Positions 53,960-63,911 of a stretch of 64,000 bases of DNA are shown here, in pieces. Under the pieces are notes generated by a model, which had not been told where the DNA came from, did no database searches, and saw only the letters and a list, made by a program, of their open reading frames with translations. The stretch is from contig NZ_CP050177.1 in assembly GCF_011694815.1 (NCBI RefSeq), positions 5,434,001 to 5,498,000 on the forward strand, in the 5' to 3' direction. The position numbers and the translations under genes are program-made. Numbering within the stretch: position 1 is the first letter of the stretch; the number at the start of each line of letters is the position of its first letter. The DNA is from Streptomyces liangshanensis. GTDB taxonomy: Bacteria; Actinomycetota; Actinomycetes; Streptomycetales; Streptomycetaceae.

Positions 53960-54348
53960 CGGCAGCCGAGCCCGCGTCCTCCCCCGGCATGACGGCGGAC
54001 GAGGTGCGGGCCTGCTGCCTGGAGTTGAACGGGACGTCGTCCGACGTCCCGTTCCCCGGCAGCCCCGGCCTGACCGTCTTCCGCGTCGGCGGCAAGATCT
54101 TCGCGTTCTGCGCCCCCGAGGAGCGCCCGCTCAAGATCTCGCTCAAGTGCGATCCCGAGGAGGCGGTCCGCCTGCGGGCGGCCCACCCCGAGATCGCCCC
54201 CGGCTGGCACCTCAACAAGCGCCACTGGAACACGGTGACGGTCGCGGGCCTGCCCGCCCGGATGGTCCGCGAACTGATCGAGGACTCGTACGACCTGGTC
54301 GTCGCCGGCCTCCCCAGGGCGGACCGGCTCCGGCTCGACCGCCCCTGA
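53956..54348 (+). CDS. MmcQ/YjbR family protein
   Basis: A 130-residue small protein of the MmcQ/YjbR family (double-stranded-DNA-binding-like fold). MTADEVRACCLELNGTSSDV, GLTVFRVGGKIFAFCAPEE, ISLKCDPEEAVRLRAAHPEI and HLNKRHWNTVTV are the family blocks. The GTG start at 53956 overlaps the CNNM stop (GTGA); ATG 53989 is an alternative that begins closer to the domain. Biological role is unknown. Confidence 0.9.
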   Translation: MTAAEPASSPGMTADEVRACCLELNGTSSDVPFPGSPGLTVFRVGGKIFAFCAPEERPLKISLKCDPEEAVRLRAAHPEIAPGWHLNKRHWNTVTVAGLPARMVRELIEDSYDLVVAGLPRADRLRLDRP

Positions 54349-54371
54349 GAGCGATCTCCTATGCTCACCCC

Positions 54372-54737
54372 ATGACGCAGAGCACCGGCCCCGGTCCCGA
54401 TCTCGACCCCGAGGACCGCAAGATCATCACGCTGGCCCGCAGCGCCCGCGCCCGCAACGGCGTGCCCGAGGGCGCGGCCGTACGGGACAACACCGGCAGG
54501 ACGTACGTGGCCGGCACGGTCGACCTCCCCTCCCTCAAGCTCAGCGCCCTCAGGACGGCCGTCGCGATGGCGGTCGCCAGCGGAGCCGACTCCCTGGAGG
54601 CCGCGGCGGTCGTCTCGGAGTCCACCACCGTCCCCGACGAGGACCGCGCCGCGGTACGCGACCTCGGCGGTGACCTGACGCCCGTGCTGCTCGCGGGCCC
54701 CGACGGCGTCCCCCGCGTCACGGTCCAGGCCGGCTGA
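54372..54737 (+). CDS. Degenerate cytidine-deaminase-like protein
   Basis: A 121-residue protein whose layout follows cytidine deaminase (LARSARARNGVPEGAAVRDN, GRTYVAGTVDLPSLKLSALR, AVAMAVASGADSLEAAAVVS). The zinc and proton-shuttle motifs of that enzyme, C/HAE and PCxxC, are missing: their places read SALRTAV and no cysteine is present in the whole protein. Catalysis as a deaminase is therefore unlikely. It sits between the YjbR gene and era, as in other Streptomyces, where it is often labelled cytidine deaminase. A structural or regulatory role is inferred. Confidence 0.75.
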   Translation: MTQSTGPGPDLDPEDRKIITLARSARARNGVPEGAAVRDNTGRTYVAGTVDLPSLKLSALRTAVAMAVASGADSLEAAAVVSESTTVPDEDRAAVRDLGGDLTPVLLAGPDGVPRVTVQAG

Positions 54738-54831
54738 CGGCGGGGCGTCGCCCTCCCGTTGCCGGGCGCCCGGGGCGCGTCCCGTCGGTGGCTGGTCGGC
54801 GGGGCGTGCGGGATCGGGGAGAATGGGCGCC

Positions 54832-55785
54832 ATGAGCGCTCGTACCCCCTCTTCGTCCGAGGCACCCGAAGCCCCTCACCGGGCCGGCTTCGCCTGCTTC
54901 GTCGGCCGCCCCAACGCGGGCAAGTCCACCCTCACGAACGCTCTGGTCGGTCAGAAGGTGGCCATCACCTCGAACCGGCCCCAGACCACCCGCCACACCG
55001 TCCGGGGCATCGTCCACCGGCCGGAGGCGCAGCTGATCCTGGTCGACACCCCCGGCCTCCACAAGCCGCGCACACTGCTCGGCGAGCGCCTCAACGACGT
55101 CGTGCGCGCCACCTGGTCCGAGGTCGACGTGATCGGCTTCTGCCTGCCCGCCGACCAGAAGCTCGGCCCCGGCGACCGGTTCATCGCCAAGGAACTGGCC
55201 GGGATCAAGAAGACGCCGAAGGTCGCCGTCGTCACCAAGACCGACCTGGTCGAGTCCAGGACCCTCGCCGAGCAGCTCATCGCCATCGACCAGCTCGGCA
55301 AGGAGATCGGCCTGGAGTGGGCCGAGATCGTCCCGGTGTCGGCGGTCGGCGACCAGCAGGTCGGTCTCCTCGCCGACCTCCTCGTCCCGCTGCTCCCCGT
55401 GAGCCCGCCGCTCTACCCGGAGGGCGACCTCACGGACGAGCCCGAGATGGTCATGGTCGCCGAGCTGATCCGGGAAGCCGCGCTGGAAGGCGTACGGGAC
55501 GAGCTGCCGCACTCGATCGCGGTGGTCGTCGAGGAGATGCTGCCGCGCGAGGACCGCCCGGCGGACAAGCCGCTGCTCGACATCCACGCCAACGTCTACA
55601 TCGAGCGGCCCAGTCAGAAGGGCATCATCATCGGCCCGAAGGGCAAGCGGCTCAAGGAGGTCGGGACGAAGTCCCGCAAGCACATCGAGGCGCTGCTCGG
55701 TACGCCGGTCTTCCTCGACCTGCACGTCAAGGTCGCCAAGGACTGGCAGCGCGACCCGAAGCAGCTGCGCAAGCTGGGCTTCTGA
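54832..55785 (+). CDS. era: GTPase Era
   Basis: A 317-residue GTPase needed for 16S rRNA maturation and 30S assembly. The G domain has GRPNAGKSTLTNALVGQK (G1) near residue 25, SNRPQTTRH (G2), VDTPGLHK (G3) and TKTDLVES (G4); a C-terminal KH domain includes KGIIIGPKGKRLKEVG near residue 263. ATG 54832 is used, with GGGGAG ten bases upstream; ATG 54823 would add three residues. Clustering with phoH and ybeY is widespread. Confidence 0.96.
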   Translation: MSARTPSSSEAPEAPHRAGFACFVGRPNAGKSTLTNALVGQKVAITSNRPQTTRHTVRGIVHRPEAQLILVDTPGLHKPRTLLGERLNDVVRATWSEVDVIGFCLPADQKLGPGDRFIAKELAGIKKTPKVAVVTKTDLVESRTLAEQLIAIDQLGKEIGLEWAEIVPVSAVGDQQVGLLADLLVPLLPVSPPLYPEGDLTDEPEMVMVAELIREAALEGVRDELPHSIAVVVEEMLPREDRPADKPLLDIHANVYIERPSQKGIIIGPKGKRLKEVGTKSRKHIEALLGTPVFLDLHVKVAKDWQRDPKQLRKLGF

Positions 55786-55903
55786 GGTCCCGGGGGCCGG
55801 ACTCCCGGCCGCTCCGGAGGGCGGACACGGAACCTTCCGGGGAAGTGGTCCCGTATCCGGGCACCCTGCCCTGTCGGCCCGATATGCCGATATTCTGATT
55901 GTC

Positions 55904-56389
55904 GTGTCGACCACTGATCCCACCGACGTCCTGCGCGAGGGGTTCGCACGTTTCCTGGAGCGGCTGCGGGAGGTCGACGAGGACGAGGACGACCCGGTCG
56001 CCGAGCTGTTCGCGCTCTGCCGCGCGTACCGGGAGTTCGCCCTCACCGAACCCGACGTCTACGCCGTGCTGTTCGGCGGCTCGGGACTCTCCGGCTTCCA
56101 ACCGGGCGTCGCGCACCGGGAGATGGGTCTGTACGTGCTCCGCGTGCCGAACGGCGCGATCCAGCGCGCGGTCGCGGCGGGCCGGTTCCGTCAGGCCGAC
56201 GAAGGCCTGCTCGTCCGCCGACTGTGGTGCCTGCTGCACGGGATGGCCGAGCTGGAGCGGACCGGGTACCTCCCCGGGCGGTACGGCCACCGGGCCTTCC
56301 TGGACGCCGCCGTACGGGACTTCGCGGTCGGCGCGGGCGACACCTTCGAGGCGGCGACGGCGTCAGGCGCCTTCCTTGAGGACGCGTGA
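55904..56389 (+). CDS. TetR-type C-terminal (WHG) domain protein lacking a DNA-binding domain
   Basis: A 161-residue protein from GTG 55904. It aligns with the ligand-binding half of TetR regulators of the WHG type: VAELFALCRAYREFALTEPD near residue 29, VYAVLFGGSGL, and RRLWCLLHGMAELERTGYLP near residue 107, where tryptophan and HG mark the family. The usual 50-residue helix-turn-helix N-terminus is absent, and the 118 bases upstream do not encode one in any frame. It may be a truncated regulator or a stand-alone ligand-binding protein. A TATTCT box about ten bases before the start suggests a leaderless transcript. Its 3' end overlaps the emfourin gene by 27 bases. Confidence 0.75.
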   Translation: MSTTDPTDVLREGFARFLERLREVDEDEDDPVAELFALCRAYREFALTEPDVYAVLFGGSGLSGFQPGVAHREMGLYVLRVPNGAIQRAVAAGRFRQADEGLLVRRLWCLLHGMAELERTGYLPGRYGHRAFLDAAVRDFAVGAGDTFEAATASGAFLEDA

Positions 56390-56629
56390 CACGAGCGCGC
56401 GCTGCGCGTCGGACAGGTGCGGGTCCGCGCAGCGGAAGACGCGGCCGTCGACCGTGACCGTATAGCTGAAACCGTCGGGCACGACCGACCGGGGCGCTTC
56501 CCGGGCGTCGGCCAGCGCCTGTTCGGCGAGGGCCCGCCAGCCCGCCGCGTCGGGCAGGGCCGAGATGTCGATCCCGGCCCTGCGCTCGATGCCCGCGAAA
56601 CCGCCTGTGCGCCGTACGTCGATCCGCAT
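56363..56629 (-). CDS. Emfourin-like inhibitor of M4 protease
   Basis: An 88-residue protein beginning MRIDVRRTGGFAGIERRAGI, with ISALPDAAGWRALAEQALAD in the middle and SYTVTVDGRVFRCADPHLSD near the C-terminus. This matches emfourin, the small protein inhibitor of protealysin-type proteases known from Serratia. It lies 59 bases downstream of the M4 protease gene in the same direction, repeating the protealysin-emfourin operon layout. Family identification is from memory of the pattern; the pairing with the adjacent protease strongly supports it. Confidence 0.85.
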   Translation of the reverse strand: MRIDVRRTGGFAGIERRAGIDISALPDAAGWRALAEQALADAREAPRSVVPDGFSYTVTVDGRVFRCADPHLSDAQRALVSRVLKEGA

Positions 56630-56688
56630 GGGTCCTGTCTAACGCAACCGGGGCGCCCGTGGGGAGGGCGACGCACCCCGGGCGCCGC

Positions 56689-57759
56689 TCACGCCGTGCT
56701 GACCCCGACCTCCGTCCAGGCCTTCAGCACCGCCTCGTGCTCCGGCGTGCCGTCCCCGAAGCGGGTACGCGCCGCCGCGACCGTCTGCCCGGCGAACTCC
56801 GTGAAGTTCGCGTCGACCTCCAGGCCGCCGCCGGTCAGCACGTCGAACCAGATCTGCCCCGCCCGCTCCCAGGACTTCCCGCCGAGTTGCGTGGCGAGCA
56901 GGTGGAACGCCCGGTTGGGGATCCCGGAGTTGATGTGCACGCCGCCGTTGTCGCGTCCCGTCCGCACGTAGTCGTCCATCGACCCCGGCTGCGGGTCCTT
57001 GCCGAGGACGTCGTCGTCGTACGCGCTGCCCGGCTCCTTCATCGAGCGCAGGGCGACTCCCGAGACGCGCGGGGCGAGCAGCCCGGCGCCGATGAGCCAG
57101 TCCGCCTCGGCGGCCGTCTGGTCCAGCGTGTACTGCTTGACCAGGGAGCCGAAGACGTCGGACACGGACTCGTTGAGGGCGCCCGGCTGCCCGTAGTAGC
57201 TCAGGTTGGCGGTGTACTGCGTCAGGCCGTGGGCCAGTTCGTGCGCGATCACGTCGACCGGCAGCGTGAAGTCGAGGAAGATCTCCCCGTCCCCGTCGCC
57301 GAACACCATCTGCTCGCCGTCCCAGAACGCGTTCCCGTAGTCCTGGTCGTAGTGGACGCTCGCGACGAGCGGCAGCCCCGCGCCGTCCAGCGAGTCCCGC
57401 CCGTACGCCGACAGCAGCAGCTCGAACGTCGCGCCGAGCCCGCCGTACGCCCGGTTGACGGTGGCGTCCGTGCCCGGCTCGTCGCCCTCGGACCTGACCT
57501 TCCTGCCCGGCAGGGCCGTACGGTTCCCGCAGTCGTGGATGGTCCGCTCGGGCCGGCCGGTCGGCGCGTCGGGGGTCGCGGGGGCGCCCAGGGTGGTCGT
57601 GAGCGCGCGGCGCGTACGGCGCGCGGCGTCCGCCTCCAGGGTGCGGCGGGCGGGCCCGGAGAGGGCCGGGTCGTCGGCCCTGGCGAGTTTGTCGAGCACG
57701 TGCGGCGGCACGATCGTGCAGAAGACGGGGTGCGGGACTGCGGAACGGTTGGCATCCAT
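56689..57759 (-). CDS. Protealysin-like M4 family metalloprotease
   Basis: A 356-residue thermolysin-family protease. The short propeptide contains CTIVPPHVLDKLAR near residue 14, the PPxxL motif of protealysin-like precursors, and there is no signal peptide. Zinc motif HELAHGLTQY lies at residues 173-182 and the third ligand in ALNESVSDVFG (E197). The C-terminal HINSGIPNRAFHLLAT region carries the catalytic histidine. It is probably made in the cytoplasm and held inactive by the emfourin-like gene downstream. ATG 57759 was chosen as the start of the propeptide motif. Substrate and trigger are unknown. Confidence 0.92.
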   Translation of the reverse strand: MDANRSAVPHPVFCTIVPPHVLDKLARADDPALSGPARRTLEADAARRTRRALTTTLGAPATPDAPTGRPERTIHDCGNRTALPGRKVRSEGDEPGTDATVNRAYGGLGATFELLLSAYGRDSLDGAGLPLVASVHYDQDYGNAFWDGEQMVFGDGDGEIFLDFTLPVDVIAHELAHGLTQYTANLSYYGQPGALNESVSDVFGSLVKQYTLDQTAAEADWLIGAGLLAPRVSGVALRSMKEPGSAYDDDVLGKDPQPGSMDDYVRTGRDNGGVHINSGIPNRAFHLLATQLGGKSWERAGQIWFDVLTGGGLEVDANFTEFAGQTVAAARTRFGDGTPEHEAVLKAWTEVGVSTA

Positions 57760-57900
57760 GAGAGGAATGTGGCACCACGTGCGCGCTCTGTCACTCAATG
57801 CCACCATGATGGCTGAAATGGAGTGATCTGCCGGTATTCGGTCCCGCATACTGATACGGACGGTCCGGGGCGGGCCGCCTCGGATACAGTGCCAGGCATC

Positions 57901-57929
57901 ATGCGTTACGGGCTGCTTCTCCTTAGCTG

Positions 57930-57948
<19 letters not shown>
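57901..57948 (+). CDS. leuA leader peptide
   Basis: A 15-codon ORF, MRYGLLLLSCRGEGL then TAG, with four consecutive leucine codons (CTG CTT CTC CTT). A -10-like TACAGT at 57884-57889 puts the transcription start at or next to the ATG. Like the leuS leader, the run of leucine codons is followed by CTTAGC. Leader peptides of this kind precede leuA in Streptomyces. Confidence 0.8.
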
Positions 57949-59808
<1,860 letters not shown>

Positions 59809-59846
59809 TCCGGCCTCCGCACCCCGCTGACCTGAGGTTTCGCGAG

Positions 59847-59877
59847 CCCCGCCCACCCGGACCGGTGGGCGGGGTTC
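59847..59877 (+). terminator. Terminator after leuA
   Basis: CCCCGCCCACC (59847-59857) pairs perfectly over 11 bases with GGTGGGCGGGG (59864-59874), loop of six, followed by TTC. It lies 39 bases after the leuA stop codon. Confidence 0.8.
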
Positions 59878-59983
59878 AGCCATTCATGGCGATCTCGCGC
59901 CGGGGTGCTGACGCCGCTTCGAAGATGTGGCTAACATCACGTCAACGCGGCAATGTTGCCGGAGCGTTACGGAGGTGCGCGAC

Positions 59984-60679
59984 GTGCTGCCAGCTCAGGG
60001 ATCAAGTGGCCGAAAAGTGCGCATCTGTGGCGTTCGTACGTCCTGGAACACAGTGGGCGACGGGGAGTTCTTCTGCCCCGACTGCGGAGGCGACCGCAAC
60101 TACCGCCGCCGCACGGGCCGTCGCCGCTTCACGGTCCTCGGCGTGCCGCTACTGGCGCGCGGGACGGCGGGACCGGTCGTCGAATGCGCCGCCTGCCACG
60201 CCCACTTCGGTACGGACGTGCTCGACCACCCCACCACGGTCCGGTTCTCCGCGATGCTGCGCGACGCCGTCCACACGGTGGCGCTCGCCGTCCTGGTGGC
60301 CGGCGGCACCGCCTCCTCCACGGTCCGCGAGACGGCCGTCCACGCCGTCCGCGCGGCGGGCTTCGACGACTGCACGGAGGAGAAGCTGACGGACCTCGTG
60401 GAGGCCCTGGCGGCCGACACGGGCCGCTTCATCATCGACCCGGGCCCCTGCGGCGCCGCGCTCGCCATCGAGCTGCACGAGGCGCTGGAGCCGCTCGCAC
60501 CGCACCTCGCCCAGCCGGGCCGGGAGTCGATCCTCGTCCAGGGCGCCAGGATCGCCCTCGCCGACGGCCCGTACATCCCGGCGGAACGCGAAGTGCTCGC
60601 CACGGTCGGCCGCGCCCTGCGCCTGTGCGTCGCGGACACGGAGAGACTCCTCCTGGCAGCGGCCCGCACACCGTCCTGA
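59984..60679 (+). CDS. TerB-like protein with N-terminal zinc ribbon
   Basis: A 231-residue protein from GTG 59984, with GGAGG eight bases upstream. The N-terminal zinc ribbon has FFCPDCGGDRNY near residue 29 and ECAACHAHFG near residue 69. The C-terminal helical region (about residues 85-225) resembles the TerB tellurite-resistance fold: LRDAVHTVALAVLVAGG, ETAVHAVRAAGF, ALADGPYIPAEREVLATVGR. TerB proteins act as adaptors in stress-response complexes; no other ter gene is nearby. The ribbon suggests contact with nucleic acid or membrane partners. Confidence 0.8.
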   Translation: MLPAQGSSGRKVRICGVRTSWNTVGDGEFFCPDCGGDRNYRRRTGRRRFTVLGVPLLARGTAGPVVECAACHAHFGTDVLDHPTTVRFSAMLRDAVHTVALAVLVAGGTASSTVRETAVHAVRAAGFDDCTEEKLTDLVEALAADTGRFIIDPGPCGAALAIELHEALEPLAPHLAQPGRESILVQGARIALADGPYIPAEREVLATVGRALRLCVADTERLLLAAARTPS

Positions 60680-60736
60680 CGGGCGTGAGCCGTCCCAGCG
60701 GCGGGGGAGCGCCCGTCGTACGGGACAATGGGGTCC

Positions 60737-61486
60737 ATGAGTCTGTTCCGGGACGACGGCGTCGTGCTGCGCACCCAGAAGCTCGGTGAGGCCGACCGCA
60801 TCATCACGCTTCTGACCCGTGGCCACGGGCGCGTCCGGGCCGTCGCCCGGGGAGTGCGGCGCACGAAGTCGAAGTTCGGGGCGCGGCTGGAGCCGTTCTC
60901 CCATGTCGACGTGCAGTTCTTCGCGCGCGGCAGCGAGCTGATCGGGCGCGGGCTGCCGCTCTGCACCCAGAGCGAGACCATCGCCCCGTACGGCGGCGGC
61001 ATCGTCACCGACTACGCCCGCTACACCGCGGGCACGGCCATGCTGGAGACGGCGGAGCGGTTCACGGACCACGAGGGCGAGCCGGCCGTCCAGCAGTACC
61101 TGCTGCTCGTCGGCGGCCTGCGGACGCTCGCCCGCGGGGAGCACGCCCCCCACCTGATCCTGGACGCCTTCCTCCTGCGCTCCCTCGCCGTCAACGGCTA
61201 CGCGCCGAGCTTCGACGACTGCGCGAAGTGCGGCCTCGCCGGACCGAACCGTTTCTTCTCGGTCGCGGCGGGTGGGGTCATATGCGGTGACTGCCGGGTG
61301 CCGGGCAGCGTCGTACCCTCTGCGGAGGCCGTCGTCCTGCTCAGCGCGCTGCTGACCGGCGACTGGGAGACGGCCGACGCGTGCGAGGCACGGCATGTCA
61401 GGGAGGGCAGCGGGCTGGTGTCCGCCTATCTGCACTGGCATCTGGAGCGCGGCCTGCGCTCACTCCGGTACGTGGAGAAGACCTGA
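60737..61486 (+). CDS. recO: DNA repair protein RecO
   Basis: A 249-residue recombination mediator that helps load RecA with RecF and RecR. It has an N-terminal OB fold ([36 protein letters not shown]), and a helical domain with a zinc-binding set: [11 protein letters not shown] near residue 158 and [12 protein letters not shown] near residue 180. The C-terminus is LRYVEKT. ATG 60737 is used; ATG 60728 would add three residues. uppS begins 31 bases downstream, a conserved pairing. Confidence 0.95.
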   Translation: MSLFRDDGVVLRTQKLGEADRIITLLTRGHGRVRAVARGVRRTKSKFGARLEPFSHVDVQFFARGSELIGRGLPLCTQSETIAPYGGGIVTDYARYTAGTAMLETAERFTDHEGEPAVQQYLLLVGGLRTLARGEHAPHLILDAFLLRSLAVNGYAPSFDDCAKCGLAGPNRFFSVAAGGVICGDCRVPGSVVPSAEAVVLLSALLTGDWETADACEARHVREGSGLVSAYLHWHLERGLRSLRYVEKT

Positions 61487-61517
61487 AGAGCACCGCAGCA
61501 CGAGGAGACAAGAGCGC

Positions 61518-62363
61518 ATGGCACGACGCGGAATCCTGGGGCGTTCCCGCCGCGAGTACAAGACGCCGGAGCCGCACCCTTCGGGCGCGGTACCGCCGCA
61601 GATCCAGAGCGAGCTGATCCCGAAGCACGTCGCGTGCGTGATGGACGGGAACGGCCGCTGGGCCAAGGAGCGCGGCCTGCCGCGTACCGAGGGGCACAAG
61701 GTCGGCGAGGGGGTGGTCCTCGACGTCCTCAAGGGCTGCCTGGAGATGGGCGTCAAGAACCTCTCGCTGTACGCGTTCTCCACGGAGAACTGGAAGCGCA
61801 CGCCCGACGAGGTGCGGTTCCTGATGAACTTCAACCGCGACGTCATCCGCCGCCGCCGCGACGAGATGGACGAGCTGGGCATCAGGATCCGCTGGGTCGG
61901 CCGGATGCCGAAGATGTGGAAGTCGGTGGTCCAGGAGCTCCAGGTGGCACAGGAGCAGACCAAGGACAACGATGCCATGACGCTGTACTTCTGCGTCAAC
62001 TACGGCGGCCGGGCGGAGATCGCGGACGCGGCGCAGGCGCTGGCCAGGGACGTCGCGTCGGGCAAGCTCGACCCGTCCAAGGTCAACGAGAAGACCTTCG
62101 CCAAGTACCTGTACTACCCGGACATGCCGGACGTGGACCTCTTCCTGCGTCCGAGCGGTGAGCAGCGTACGTCCAACTACCTGATCTGGCAGAGCAGTTA
62201 CGCCGAGATGGTCTTCCAGGACGTGCTGTGGCCCGACTTCGACCGGCGGGACCTGTGGCGGGCGTGCCTGGAATTCGCCTCACGGGACCGGCGGTTCGGC
62301 GGGGCGCTGCCCAACCTGTCGACGGGTGAGGACGACGAGATAGAGGAGCCGCAGGACAACTGA
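61518..62363 (+). CDS. uppS: Isoprenyl transferase (undecaprenyl diphosphate synthase type)
   Basis: A 281-residue cis-prenyltransferase that makes the long polyprenyl diphosphate carrying cell-wall precursors. [20 protein letters not shown] near residue 37, the [12 protein letters not shown] segment, [20 protein letters not shown] near residue 88, and [20 protein letters not shown] near residue 211 are the conserved regions. GAGGAG lies about ten bases before ATG 61518. It is co-directional with recO. Confidence 0.96.
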   Translation: MARRGILGRSRREYKTPEPHPSGAVPPQIQSELIPKHVACVMDGNGRWAKERGLPRTEGHKVGEGVVLDVLKGCLEMGVKNLSLYAFSTENWKRTPDEVRFLMNFNRDVIRRRRDEMDELGIRIRWVGRMPKMWKSVVQELQVAQEQTKDNDAMTLYFCVNYGGRAEIADAAQALARDVASGKLDPSKVNEKTFAKYLYYPDMPDVDLFLRPSGEQRTSNYLIWQSSYAEMVFQDVLWPDFDRRDLWRACLEFASRDRRFGGALPNLSTGEDDEIEEPQDN

Positions 62364-62422
62364 GCGGCGGGCGGGGCGGCGTACAGATCCGTGGGTCCGT
62401 ACGCCCCCTCCGCGTCCGCTTC

Positions 62423-62863
62423 TCAGTTCTTGGCCGCCGCCGCCGCGCACTCCGCGCAGGTGCCGAAGATCTCCACCGTGTGCGCCACCGCCACGTACCC
62501 GTGCTGGGCGGCGATCGTCTCCGCCCACTGCTCGACGGCGGGGCCCTCGACCTCCACGGCCTTGCCGCAGATCCGGCAGACGAGATGGTGGTGGTGGTCG
62601 CCGGTCGAGCAGCGCCGGTAGACGGACTCGCCGTCGTTCGTCCGCAGGACGTCCACCTCGCCGGCGTCGGCGAGGGACTGGAGGGTGCGGTAGACGGTCG
62701 TCAGGCCGACCGAGTCGCCGCGGTGCTTGAGCATGTCGTGGAGCTCCTGCGCGCTGCGGAACTCGTCCACCTGGTCCAGCGCCGCCGCCACCGCGGCCCG
62801 CTGGCGGGTGGATCGGCCGCGCACGGGGGCCGTGCCCGCTCCATCGCCGGTCGCAGTCGTCAC
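62423..62863 (-). CDS. zur: Zinc uptake regulator (Fur family)
   Basis: A 146-residue Fur-family repressor. RSTRQRAAVAAALDQVDEFR starts the winged helix, with LTTVYRTLQSLADAGEVDVL as the recognition helix near residue 54. The metal site shows DHHHHLVCRICGKAVEVEG near residue 89 and FGTCAECAAAAAKN at the end. Two CxxC pairs mark the structural zinc. It lies downstream of znuB in the same direction, which points to Zur rather than Fur. GTG 62863 has GGAGG seven bases upstream. Confidence 0.93.
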   Translation of the reverse strand: MTTATGDGAGTAPVRGRSTRQRAAVAAALDQVDEFRSAQELHDMLKHRGDSVGLTTVYRTLQSLADAGEVDVLRTNDGESVYRRCSTGDHHHHLVCRICGKAVEVEGPAVEQWAETIAAQHGYVAVAHTVEIFGTCAECAAAAAKN

Positions 62864-62936
62864 AGGTGCCTCCTTGCCTCTGCCCGTATCCGCCGGGCGT
62901 CGCCCGCTTACGTCGGGCCATTCTGCCAGCTCGCGG

Positions 62937-63911
62937 TCACACCGCGATGTCATCACCGGCCCGCCGGGCGCCTGGGACGGCCTTCACGGACCGTTCCGTG
63001 GCCGGTTCGGACCGGTTCCCCTCCGCCGTGCCCCCCACCGGGCTCTCCCGGGGTCCCTCCGCAGGTCCCTCCGGCGTTTCGCGCGCCGTCAGGGCCCGCG
63101 CCCGCCGTCTCGCCAGGGGGGTGGCGAGGACGGTCAGGACCACGAAGAGTCCGATGGCCAGCAATACGATTGTCGCGCCCGGCGGCACGTCCTGGTAGTA
63201 CGAGGTGACCGTGCCGCCCACCGAGACCGTCGTCCCGATCACGACGGCCAGCACGAAGGTGACCGCGAACGACCGGGTGACCTGCTGGGCCGCCGCCACC
63301 GGCACCACCATCAGCGCGCTCACCAGCAGCAGCCCCACGACCCGCATGGCGACGGTGACGGTGACGGCCGCCGTGACGGCCACCAGCAGGTTCAGGGTCC
63401 GTACCGGCAGCCCGGTGACCCGGGCGAACTCCTCGTCCTGGCTGACCGCGAACAGCTGGCGCCGCAGCCCCACGGTGACCAGCACCACGAAGGCCGCGAG
63501 CACGGAGATCGAGATCACGTCCTGGGACGAGACCGTCGACAACGAGCCGAAGAGGAACGACAGCAGATTCGCGTTCGACCCGTTCGGCGCGAGGTTGATC
63601 AGCAGGACGCCGCCGGACATCCCGCCGTAGAAGAGCATGGCGAGCGCGATGTCGCCGCGGGTGCGGCCGTACGCCCGGATCAGTTCCATCGTGACCGCGC
63701 CGCCCACCGACACCAGCGTCGCCGTCCACACGGGGCTCCAGGACAGCAGGAAGCCCAGGCCGACGCCGGTGAGGGCGACGTGCCCGATGCCGTCGCCCAT
63801 GAGCGCCTGGCGGCGCTGGACGAGGTAGATGCCGATGGCGGGGGCGGTGACGCCGATCAGCACGGCGGCGATCAGCGCGCGCTGCATGAACGGGGCCTGG
63901 AGGATTTCCAT
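62937..63911 (-). CDS. znuB: Zinc ABC transporter permease
   Basis: A 324-residue permease of the ABC-3 family with about eight to nine helices. The stretch GDGIGHVALTGVGLGFLLSW near residue 39 and the late MRVVGLLLVSALMVVPVAAA near residue 196 are family signatures. The C-terminal 60 residues are hydrophilic (ETPEGPAEGPRESPVGG and on), longer than in E. coli ZnuB. ATG 63911 overlaps the stop of the ATPase gene by one base (TGATG). With zur downstream, the cluster imports zinc under zinc limitation. Confidence 0.92.
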   Translation of the reverse strand: MEILQAPFMQRALIAAVLIGVTAPAIGIYLVQRRQALMGDGIGHVALTGVGLGFLLSWSPVWTATLVSVGGAVTMELIRAYGRTRGDIALAMLFYGGMSGGVLLINLAPNGSNANLLSFLFGSLSTVSSQDVISISVLAAFVVLVTVGLRRQLFAVSQDEEFARVTGLPVRTLNLLVAVTAAVTVTVAMRVVGLLLVSALMVVPVAAAQQVTRSFAVTFVLAVVIGTTVSVGGTVTSYYQDVPPGATIVLLAIGLFVVLTVLATPLARRRARALTARETPEGPAEGPRESPVGGTAEGNRSEPATERSVKAVPGARRAGDDIAV

